This document shows, piece by piece, positions 45,601-57,600 of a stretch of 64,000 nucleotides of DNA. Within the stretch, counting starts at the first letter, position 1. The number at the start of each line of letters is the position of its first letter. The notes below the pieces were generated by a model. The model was not told the origin of the DNA and ran no database searches. It saw nothing but the letters and a program-made list of their open reading frames with translations. Source of the stretch: Urechis unicinctus (taxonomy: Eukaryota > Annelida > Polychaeta > Xenopneusta > Urechidae); contig CM067354.1 of assembly GCA_034190875.2 (NCBI GenBank), positions 37,216,441 to 37,280,440 on the forward strand, read 5' to 3'. The position numbers and the translations under genes are program-made.

Positions 45601-48600
45601 CCGACCATTAGACACGGACCACGGCACAGATTCCGGCAGCAGTCTGCTCACATCCAAATCATACTGAACTCTAGGGAAATAGTTTCAACAGGTGGATTGT
45701 TACCGTGCGGTGTAGGTGTTATATTGTGTAAGCGCTGTGTGGTGTAGGCGCCGTGTTATGTAGGCGCCACGTGGTGTAAGCACTGTGTGGTGTAGGCGCC
45801 TTGTGATGTAAGCGATGTGTGGTGTAGGCGCCGTGTGGTGTGGCGCTGTGTGGTGTAGACGCTGTGTGGTGTAGGCGCTGTGTGGTGTAAGCGCTGTGTG
45901 ATGTAGGCGCCGTGTGGTGTAGGCGCCGAGTGGTGCAGGCGCTGTGTGGTGTAGGTGCTGTGTGGTGTAGGCGCTGAGTGGTGCTTCCTATCTCTTACCT
46001 GTTACCTCTGGTATGAAGACGACTGCTAGCAGTACAACTGCCGCCACGAGGTGGAAGATAAATAGCGGCCAGCGGCGACCGAACCTGTCATCATCAATAA
46101 CGTCACATAAAACGTCACTTTAAACGTCACAACAGCAGCACGGAACAAGCGGCCAACAAAAGCAAAATAGCTCCGCAAGGAGCATCTGCTCCCGTTGGGT
46201 GATTATAAGGTAATGTCTCTGCTCATTACACTGTCTTACCTCTCTAGCACGAACACAGTAAGCAGGTAAGCGGGGGCCTCGACTGCTCCGCTCACGAAGA
46301 AGTTCACGTATTTATTTCCGACAAGCGATGACGTACTAAGTGAGAGACCGAAGTACACGAGACCACTAGCGAACCTGGCGAGCAACACAGGTGACAACAA
46401 AACTCAACTGAATCTATCACGTTACGAAAATGTAGCCAGACACGTATGGATAGGTAAAAAAATCTAAATGAAAAGTATAAGCGACAGCATGTTATACATA
46501 TGGTCACGACTTTACCCACCAGAGGGAGCACATGATGAAGGTGTTGACGACCATGACCCGGGATTTCATCAGGTCAATGATGGTGTACTGAATCTGACCC
46601 ACTTGTTCGTGCGGTACATACTCGGCCACAACAGTGTCACGCCTGTTAAGAACTTTACCCAGAACTTTCATGGAACTAGATCTCCTGTTGCTCCCCGTGC
46701 GTTGGCCTCGTTTCAACGACGTCAGAGAAGCGAATGTTTCGTCGTCAGTGTTCTCCGCGGAGTTGGAGTTATGACCTTGGTTCTGACTGTTGACCTCGGG
46801 CGGGTCCATCATCATTCGCGTGGATTCTGTCGGGGAATTAAGACTGTTTTTGTCCTCACCTTCATCTTTAGTCTGTTTATTACTTGCTCTTCCATTGTTT
46901 GTTTGCGATGTGTCCCGGAAGTGGTCGTGAAGTATCTGCTTCGGCATGGAGACCTTGTTGAACCTGGCAGCCTCCTGAAGGATCTTCTCGGCCTCGTCGA
47001 TTCGACCATTCGACACCAACCACGGCACAGATTCCGGCAGCAGCCTGCTCACATCAAAATCATACTGAACTCTGACAGCAGAACACCGATGATGGCGATA
47101 TACATGACCTTAGAGACGTAGAGCCTCATCCGAAATAGAGATGCATTTAACATTTCTTTAAATAAATGCAAACAAATTGAAGTGAAATGATTGTCACGAA
47201 ACATACCATTTGCGGTAAATATCTATCAGAAAGTTGTAGTAGCCAAATGGAGGACATGTTTATCAGTAAGTTGTAGTAGCCAAATGAAGGACATGTTTAT
47301 CTGTAAGTTGTAGTAGCCAAATGGAGGACATGTTTATCTGTAAGTTGTAGTAGCCAAATGGAGGACATGTTTATCAGTAAGTTGTAGTAGCCAAATGAAG
47401 GACATGTTTATCTGTATGTTGTAGTAGACAAATGAAGGACATGTTTATCTGTAAGTTGTCTGTAAGTTGTAGTAGCCAAATGGAAGGACATGTTTATCTG
47501 TAAGTTGTAGTAGTAAATGAAGGACATGTTTAGTAGTAGCCAAATGGAGGACATGTTTGTAGTAGCCAAATGTAAGTTCTGTTGTAGTTAGCCAAATGGA
47601 GGACATGTTTAGCCAAATGGAGGACATGTTTATCAGTAAGTTTTAGTAGCCAAATGGAGGACATGTTTATCAGTAAGTTGTAGTAGCCAAATGGAGGACC
47701 TGACATGAAAAAGGCCTATCGGCATCGTAAGAGATTGTGATGACACGGGCCAAATGAGGTGGGTGTGAAGCACTAGCCGAATGAGACGAATGTGAAGCAC
47801 TGGACGAGTAAGATGGGTGTGAAGCACTAGCCGAATGAGACGAATGTGAAGCACTAGTCGAATGAGATGGGTGTGAAGTACTAGTCGAATGAAATGTGTG
47901 TGAAGCACTAGTCGAATGAGATGGGTGTGAAGCACTAGCAGAATGGGATAGGTGTGATTCACAAGTCGAATGAGATGGGTGTGAAGTACTAGTCGAATGA
48001 GATGGGTGTGAAGACGTAGTATAGGGAGTGGCGGTTCTGGCGCACCGAACTTAGTACTACACTGTCTGTGAACTTAATGAATAAGCTCTTCTAAACGACT
48101 CACACGCTTCATAAGGTCCTCATACTTTGATTCCAAATCCCTCACCTCAATCTCAAGGTCCACCTTCTCCTCCGTTAAATAATCCACATCTACCCGTAGT
48201 TCGGCCACTTGTTCATCGGTGTTCATCCTATACCTCAGCCCTCATCTATTTAGTCCCTAGAGGACGACCGTAGGCTAGTGAGCGACCATCTATCCGGATT
48301 TTATGGGGAATTAGGCTCCACAGTGGGAAAAAGAGGGGGTTGTAGAAGTGGGAGGGGGGGGGCCGGATTTTTGCCGTCTGAACGATAGTCACTAGGAGTT
48401 ATAGATTGTATATAAAAAAACATCTTTTACCCCTATTGAATTAAAGGGATGTATGGGTATAATGAATCACCAGAATCAGGCAAAGAACGTTCGTGATGCC
48501 CTCAAAGCGGCTGAGGAGGAGCCTCCATTTGCCTTCTCCGTTGCTGCCCTGAAAGAACAGATTACAGCATTGATGAAACTCCGCCCAGATACTGTTATTC

Positions 48601-51600
48601 AATGGGACCAGTCATCGTCTAAAGAGTTAAGAAGGCGGGGAGTGTTCGCTGAGAGATCCAAGCGTCTACGCAATGAAATTTTTTATTTGACCGGCAAGAT
48701 GTCAGACTACTCGAACACCAAGAAAGCTCAGAACGCTCAGATCAGGGAACTGCAGGCCCTGTTGGCTCCCCCGCCGTCCGCGAAAGAGACCTTCACCGAG
48801 AAAATCCTCCACGTCCAAAAGGAACTAGAAATGAAAACCAGTGTGAAAACAGTCCGCGCTAGAACCAAGAAATCCCTCCTCGAGCAGCTAGTTGCCTTGG
48901 AGGGGGAGGAGGAGTTCAAAAAGCATGAGAGACCGGGTCTGCTGACCGTCAACGTAGCCTACTCAGACCGCGCAATCATCTGGGCCTTCGACAAGCTGGA
49001 AAAGGGAAACCTGAAGGCACTGATGCTGATGCACCAGTCTGCCAGCACCCAGGCGATACAGTGGTAGAACCAAGCAGTATAGTGCCAGCACCAGGCGATA
49101 CGGTGGTAGGACCAAGTAGTATAGTGCTAGCACCCACCCGGCAGACTGGTGCAGTTGCTAGGATCAACCCATCTGTTAGACATTGGGATTGGTATGGTAT
49201 ATACCATGCAGGAGAGGGACTGTCCGAGAAAGAAATAGAAGAGATCCGGGCCCTGCGTGGAATCTCCACTGGAGACTAGATCCGAAAAAAAGTACGGCAT
49301 AGGCACCACCAGGTTGTAAAAAATATGGACGAATGAGGGCGAGCGGGAGGTTCCTAATGAGAGTGAGCCGGAGGTGCCCAATGGGGATACGCGCAAAAGA
49401 TAGAGAAAAAGGTGGAGGTGTCCGCGAGGCTGGTGGAGGGCCCGGGACTGGGGCGGGTCACCTCTGGTGGGCTAGAGGAGGGTTGGGGCTGGAAAGAAAG
49501 GTGGATGGGTTGGAGAGAAAGGTGGACGCCTTTGCGGGGGAAAATTGGTGGCTGGCGGCCCTGGAGGAGGTTGGTTGCCGGTTGGCTGGCAGTCCTGGAG
49601 GAAGTGGTTGGCGGCTTGGCTGGCAGTGGTTCGCGGCTTGGCTGTCGGCTTGCTTCGTGGTTGGCTGGCAGTGGGTTGGAAGCTTGGAGAAGGCTGGATG
49701 GAATTTGGTCTGGAGGGCTCGCTAGGATGGATGGTGAAAAAGGTAGCTGAAAGTCGGGTTACTCTGGAGTAAACTGGGGCTCTTATAATCCGCCTGCTGC
49801 TTTGGCTGGTTGCATACAGGCTTGCTAAGTAAGTAGATAGTATTATCAATTAGAGTTTATATCTATATAAATAGAAACATGAGAAAGGTAGTGTTTGAAA
49901 ACAAGTGCGCTTGGATTTTGACTGGAAAAACAACCCCCTGTAACAGACCCTGTACGCAAGAGTTTTGTAACATCCACATATGTAGGATAAGACGCGGTAG
50001 CGTTAATCATGTTTGTACGGGCTGTCAAAAGGGGATAAGAAATAACATAGGGTTGTGTATGGATTGTGGGTTCGATAAAGTCAACCACAGGATTGTATAT
50101 CACATGAAAAAAGAACAGTCTGTCAGGAACTCGCCGGCTGAGGGCCCTGAGACTTAAAATGTCAACAAGGGCAAAGTCCACTTGCTCTGTTACTTTTGTG
50201 TATCATGAACACCCCTTTTAGAGATATGGAATTGTATAGTATCCATGACTCATAATCAGCGAGCATGTAGCGCCCAAAACGTTCATGTTTCAATTCACGG
50301 TTTTAAGCCTCCTTACCCACGCTCTAAGGTTGCACTCAAAGCGCTTGAAAAACGTAATGAATATGACCATACATACAAGGAGATATTGGCTAGATTAAGG
50401 GCTGGGGTGGCACGCAAAGCAGCCCCAGTCCCCGCGCAACGCAGACCAGTCCCTGCCCTGCACGTCCCTGCAACCCAGTCCCCAGCCCCCCACCACGTCT
50501 TAAGCTCAAGAAGACTAAATGGGCTATTAAGAACTATTTGCGTGGATGGGTGTTGAACGCCTTAGCTCGGACCTTATGATATTCTTTAAGGGCATGCGTA
50601 GGAAGATGCATAAAGTTTTGACTGGTGAGCTGGATGAGCTAGGTGGAATCAAGTGTCAGTTTGCCATGAAAGTAGCACTCTCCAAGCACACCGATGATGG
50701 CAGATTGTGTTGAGCCTGTATTGCGTAATAAGCAGCAGGTGGTTCTCTCCTCAGAAGATATTAACGATGCGCTGGACCAGAGTAATGCTAATATCCAAGA
50801 GCGGTTGGAGAAGTGGACTAATAGAGGTTCTGGTCTGTCACAACTCTGTGGATTGATATTGCCACTATCAGCCATTGAAAGGTGGCTCCTACCTGAAACT
50901 GCCGAGAAAGCTGACGGTAAAGAAGGCAATCATAAACGTTAACAACATAAACGACCCATACTGCCTTCTATATTCCCTTGAAGCAGCTCTGCACCCAGTT
51001 GCCAAGGACCCACCGCGACCATCGCAAAGTGGAGGGGAACATCAACTGTATTCCCAACAACATGGAGAAATATATTTCCCTGTTGCTTGAACAGTTGCGC
51101 TTCATTGACAGCGCGCAGTTCCTCCTGGCCTTGCTTGATAAGCTGGTGTCTGCTAACAACCCAGATGCCTTTGCTGTGACGGCGGAATATGAGCCAGACC
51201 AGATGAAGCGACAGTTTGCTGTTGCGCAAGGGAGTCTTCCCCTATGAGTTCATGGACGGCTGGGATAAGTTTGATTCCCCTCTGCCGCCGATCCAGGAGT
51301 TCTACAGCAAACTCTCTGAGGAGGGTATATCTGCTGTAGACTATGCCCATGCACAGAGGGTCTGGAGCGTGTTCGGGTGTAAGAACATGGGTGGCTACCA
51401 TGACCTATACCTGCGGACAGATGTACTGCTATTGGCAGATGTGTTTGAGGTGTTCTTAAGCAGTACGGTTTGGATCCTGCCCAATACTATACCAGCCCTG
51501 GTTTGTTGTGGGATGCTTTGCTTAAGAACACAGGTGTGGAACTCGAGCTACTCACCGACTATGACAAGCACCTGTTCATTGAGAAAGGTCTACGCAGTGG

Positions 51601-54600
51601 TATAAGCATGGTGTCGCACCGCCACGCTAAGGCCAATAACCCGCTTGTGGATGACTTTGACCAGGATAAACCAACAAGCTACGTCCAGTACCTTGATGCT
51701 AACAATTTGTATGGTTGGGCTATGAGTCAGCCTTTGCCAACTGCGGGTATTGAGTGGGTGGCTCGGCCAGAGGATCTACGGATACAGGACCACCCGGATG
51801 ATGCCAAGACAGGATACATACTTGAGGTTGATTTGGAGTATCCTACTGCACTTCATGCAAGCACAACGACTACCCGCTGGCTCCGGACCGGCTTCTTGTA
51901 GAGAACGACTGGTTGTCAGACTATCAGAAGAACTTCCTGGGCGAGTTGGATGGCACCTTGGGTGAGGTTGAAAAGCTGGTGCCAAACCTGCAGAATAAGG
52001 TGGTGCACTACAGGAACCTCAAGCTGTATCTGTCTTTGGGAATGAGACTCATCGTGCACTTGTTTTTGACCAGAGCCCCTGGATGGAGCCTTACATTCGG
52101 ATGAATACGGATCTGCGTAAGGTGGCCACCAGCGACTTTGAGAAGGACCTGAATAAGCTGATGAATAACTCTGTGTTCGGTAAGACTATGGAGAACCTCC
52201 GGAGGTGGGTTGATGTCAAGATTGTTCGCTCAATGGAAGAAGAAAGAATGCTTATTGCCAGTCCCGCCTATGCGCGTCATCAGATGTTTGATGATGAACT
52301 GGCCGCTCTGCACATGCATAAGACTCATCTGGTACTGAAACGCCCGGTGTATGCGGGCATGTGTATACTCGACCTCTCCAAGCACCTGATGTACGACTTT
52401 TATTATAATACCATGAAGCCCAGATATGGCAAGAACCTTGGCTTGTTGTACACGGATACGGATTCGCTGCTAATGGAGATACGCACGCCTGACATGTATG
52501 CTGACATGAAGGAAGATGGCCATCTCTTTGACACAAGTAACTATCATCCCTCCAAAAGCCTGTTCAGCAATGGGAACAAGAATATTCTGGGGAAGATGAA
52601 GGATGAGTGCGCTGGGGTGCCTATCAAGGAGTATGTTGGTCTGCGCCCTAAGATGTACTCCATCTTGATGTCAAGCCAGGATGAGATCAAAAAAGCAAAA
52701 AGTGTGAAGAAGGTGGTTGTAAAGAAGCATCACGGCACGCCCAAAAACAGTTTCGACACGGAATGAACATGCTTAGGAGTGACTGCCATAAAATATACGG
52801 GCTTCACGTCAACATGGTGTCCCTCTCCCCCTTTGACTCAAAGCAGGTGGTGTAGACACTCTGGCCTATGGGCACGCGTCGATCTGTTAAATAGATGAGG
52901 GCCGAGTTATAGGATGAACACCGATGAACAAGTGGTCTAACTGCGGGTAGATGTGGATTATTTAACGGAGGAGAAGGTGGACCTTGAGATTGAGGTGAGG
53001 GATTTGGAATCAAAGTATGAGGACCTTATGGAGCGTGTGAGTCGTTTAGAAGAGCTTATTACGCAGGGTCCTGGCGTAGATTGTTGACATTACGCTCACA
53101 GACAGTGCAGTAGTATAGGTCGGTGCGCCAGAACCGCCACTCCCTATACTACTGAAGCACTAGTCGAGTGAGTAGGATGTGAAGCACTAGACTAGTAATA
53201 ATAGTGCGAAGCACTAGTCGAAAATATGGGTGTGAAGCACTAGTCGAATGAGATGGGCGTGAAGCACTAGCCGAATGAGATGAGTGTGATACACAGAACG
53301 AATGAGATGGGTGAGGCACTAGTCGAATGAGATGGGTGTGAAGCACTAGTCGGGTGAGATGGATGTGAAGCACTGGACTAGTGAGATGGGTGTGAAGCAC
53401 TAGTCAAATGAGATGGGTGTGAAGCACTGGACTAGTAATAAGAAGGCGAAGCACTAGTCGAAAATATGGGTGTGAAGCACTTGTCGAATGAGATGGGCGT
53501 GAAGCACTAGCCGAATGAGATGGGTGTGATACACAAGTCCAATGAGATGGGTGAGTAACTAGTCGAAAGAGATGGGTGTGAAGCACTGAACTAGTAATAA
53601 GAGTGCGAAGCACTAGTCGAAAATATGGATGTGAAGCACTAGTCGAAAGAGATGGGTGTGAAGCACTAGCCGAATGAGAAGGGTGCGAAGCACTGGTCGA
53701 GTGGTTTTATGACTGACCATATCAGCGCGATGGCTATCGCGGGTGGGATGGTGACAGCCAGCTGGAGATGGCGCCAGTTAGTGACGAGATACGCCAGTAG
53801 AGCGAGCCACATCCAAGCGGCCGCCCAGAATAGCTCCAGCGCCGTACCAGCGAAAGTACGCTGTGCCGCGGGAAACAGCTCGCACGCCATCACTATCCCG
53901 ACCAAGCCCGCACCCTGACACAGCAAACAAACAATGAGCGCGATCGCCATTTCCGGATCAGCATAACAAATGAGATGGTCTTCGGACGAGACTACAGCCT
54001 CACCTCTCTGAAAGCGCCCTGCAGGAAGCGGAAGACGACGAATGTGACGTAGTTGGGTGAGAAAGCGATGACGAGGCCGGTGATTAGCATGAGGTACTGA
54101 CAGGCTAGATGAACCGGCTTGCGGCCGATACGGTCAGCCAGGCTCGTGAACAGCACGGCCCCAACCATCACCCCGAACGAGAAGACGGACTGTGACGTCT
54201 CGACCAGGTAATTCTTCTTACACACCAGGTCCCACTGGACACATGACGTCGTCGTAGTGATGATATCGGACGGACAGTAGACGAATATGACAACGTCTAT
54301 ACATTACTATAATTCATCTTATATATCATAATAGCAGCTGATCATTGGCATACATAATGATGATCATAATGATGATCATAATGATGATCATGATGATGAT
54401 AATTAGGGTGACTTTGATCATGATGGTGATGAAGGGGCGGGATTACGTCAGACGGGGAGTAGCCAGATAGTACTGCGTCTATATATAACTTTAATTATAT
54501 GTGCTTTAATTACTTAAGGATAGCTGATCATTGTCATAGATAATGATAATGGTGATAATGATGATGATGATGGAAAGTTAGATGACGAATATGTAAAGGT

Positions 54601-57600
54601 GATGATGATGATTACATCGACGAATATGTAATGATGATGACGATGATGATGATGATGATGATGACGATGATGACATGATGATGATGAGATGACATCATGA
54701 TCTGATGATGATGACATATCACCTCTGTGACTATAGTGGAGTCGTACTCTGGCTCGTAATACCAGCCATCATCACACGGCTCTGTCGAGTTACCCAGGCT
54801 GTAGTTCGTGTAGCGTTCACACTTGGACAGCATCATTTTCTTGCCAACGTTCTCTAGCGGTATAGATTCGTTGATGGCCACCCCATCCGGAACCTTACAG
54901 TGATGGGCAGGTTCTCCACCTAAACACAAACATGGGGCCATACTGTAGCATTCGCAATAGGACGTGATGTTAGGCTTAGAGTTGTTCGATGAATATGTCC
55001 AGCAAGAATAGATCATATTACAGTTAATAAAGACTAATGTTTGTCAAGTGTGACGCAGCGGGGATACTGGGTAGTCGTCCGATGTGTATTTCTAACCTTG
55101 ACACCACATTGCCACAGTACGTCGACAGTTAGGACGTAGTGCTCACTGTCCGCCAATAGCGGTAGGAAATAAAGTGATTCCCGCCACGGGCTGTCCTCCA
55201 ATGCTCTCGGATCATAGCCTGACTCGGCTTAAAACTAAGCCAAGACTCTTGACCGAGTTTGGCATAATGTTAAAACTGAGTTGAAGAAACCGCGAAGAAG
55301 GTTCTTCGAGAAGGTGTTTACGTCAAGTGGTAGCACCCAACTTAATAACCACTTTTAGGGTGTAGTATGCAGGTGCCCCCAACCCCCACGAGTGTCTCGT
55401 TGAGAAGCGCGCGTCCCTTGTTCACTGCCAGTAGAGGAGAACGGCTTACAATGAAGCATGGTCACGTCAGCAGAGTAGACCAACAGACCAACAGTCGATC
55501 GAGTACTACCTTGTTGGTCTAACAGGAAAACCCATTTTATCAGTAGATTGACAAACATGCTTTACTTAACACCAATTATCCCGTTAAAAATACGTACTGA
55601 GAAGAATGTACAGCCACCAAAGATGAGAGTATTGACTGAATTTAATTGCAATGGGTTTTTTAACCATTCTCGGGCGAACACTTGATATTCGATTAATTTC
55701 TAAATTTTCGATGAAATTCCACTCCGAATTCTGGTAATTGCCAACAGCCGGTCTCTTGCATGACGTTGTCGTAAACGACCGCGCGGAATTTGCTAGGTTT
55801 TTATCATACCGTTATTGTCATCATCTGCCTGATAATACATTTCACAGGTGAGTCAATTCATACTAGATTTAAACCTTGTAACTTTCTGACCTAGTTGCCT
55901 TTTTCTCTCCTTTATTCAGCTTCATAAAAAGTCCGTTTCCAACCGGCTTATGTTGCGCAATCTCGCCGCCATATTGGAAATTTGTTCGAAAAGTTAATCG
56001 CCTCCCACGATTTAGGCGATTATGCATATTTATAAATTATTACGGTTGCTGAAACTCATTCACCGTAGATAATAACGATTGCGTATTGAATTGCACATAT
56101 TACATCAGGTGGACATCGTGAAGGTAAGGTCTTATCATCGAGTTTTCTACATTGGCGAGGCTATCCTCGAAAACCAAATAGGGAGCGCAACCTCCATTTG
56201 GTTCCAAAGAACAACAATAGAGGGCTATCGTGAACGTGGTCGTTATGTTCTCCGTATACCACACCATAACTCAACCCTTTTGAGATTGGAAACGGCGCCA
56301 TCACAGCGGTAGCGGGGTATAGCTGGTTCCCGTGGAGTAGTGGTGAACTGCATCGCCTTTCGATCCACAGGTCTCGGGTTCGATCCCAAGGTGTGAATAT
56401 ATGACTGGCTGTCCCATCCCTCGAATGGGGAACACCCGACCCGGTTGCCCAATACTAACGTGCAAGACCTTCGCCCCAGCGGTGTGAGTTTCTCAGCCCG
56501 GTCTGGGCAACGGGTTGGTGCCAAGTGGGCGCTGGCATTTAAGGGGAGCTGTCCAAGCATCACAATCATAACGTTTACAGCCTTACATTAATTTCAATAG
56601 CACAATGTGAAGAGCCGTAAAGCCTTCAGAGCTGACACATTGGCCGAGTAATGGAACCACGCGAGAGACACATGCAAGTACAAATAAAACATAGTACAAT
56701 TCGTAATAAGAAAATGTACAACTTGAATGTATCGGATTCACGCCTACTTCATATGAGGGTGTCACCTTGCGAACGAGTTTACAAACATTGATTGCCTATC
56801 TTACGTAAGACTTTGGATCCGGCCAGTTGCAATAGATCATCTGATTGCAAAAATAAAAGCAATGTTAGTTGAACATTGGATTCGAAAAAAGACACGTCTG
56901 CTAGCTGTTTATTTATAAGAAGAATGTGGACAAAACAATGGTAGTCGTGGACTTGTGACCTCCCATTAACGGGTCCATAGATGTTTTACGATCCGTCGCA
57001 AATATAATTGCTATTTTACATATAAGTGAAAGCTTTCATTGGTCGGATCCAGAAGGATGCATGTCAGGATCATCGTCCGGCCACCGGCCTTCACCCCAAC
57101 CAAGACCAATAGCTATATGAGACAACAATAGCTAATATGAGACAACATGCGTAAATCGGGGCAAAATGCGCTGTGAAATGGCACATATTACCATATAGAA
57201 CCCTGGCCTTCTTCTCATAACATCTAATGTCAAACTCCATTGTAAACAAAACATGCGGGGCTCAAATACACAAGTCAAGATGAGGTGAACCTGTGAGCAA
57301 GTCTTGTGAACGGACTGTGCAACGGCTGTCCTGTGTGAGTCGATGGGACCAGGCTCCAATCGGGGCATTAAGGCTCCGTGTTCGCACGTTACTTAACGTT
57401 AATTGGCCTTGTTCGTATGAATGCCGTACATAACATGATGATGATGATGATGATGATGGGTCAGGCGGCGTGGCGTGGGACAGCCGTCACCAGCTTCAGC
57501 AGTGATTCCCGCCACGGGCTGTCCTCCAATGCTCTCGGATCATAGCCTGACTCGGCTTAAAACTAAGCCAAGACTCTTGACCGAGTTTGGCATAATGTTA

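Larger units (their letters stand above)
48016..53152. mobile_element. Polinton/Maverick-type fossil with PolB remains and long inverted ends
   Basis: About 5.1 kb between terminal inverted repeats of roughly 235-263 bp that begin AGTATAGGGAGTGGCGG. A target duplication of TGAAG plus one differing base can be seen at 48009-48014 and 53153-53158, close to the 6-bp duplications usual for Polintons. Contents: a 204-codon frame of unknown role, a small Cys-rich protein, and a family-B DNA polymerase of the protein-primed Polinton type. No integrase, ATPase, protease or capsid gene was recognised, so it is much shorter than standard 15-20-kb Polintons. The polymerase is broken (about five breaks by eye), so this is a fossil. 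The ends are still similar, so it is not very old. It lies inside an SLC22 intron. Confidence 0.85.

Noticed and set aside
46468-47121. 217-codon plus-strand frame
   Set aside because: Antisense to SLC22 exon 5; the minus reading has the family motifs and correct splice sites.
49333-49849. Overlapping frames in the G-rich part of the Polinton fossil
   Set aside because: GGCTGGCAGTGG-type internal repeats keep frames open; no homology.
56322-56400. tRNA gene
   Set aside because: Only polymerase III box A and B are tRNA-like; the acceptor stem does not close and a SINE body follows; duplicated with its surroundings.
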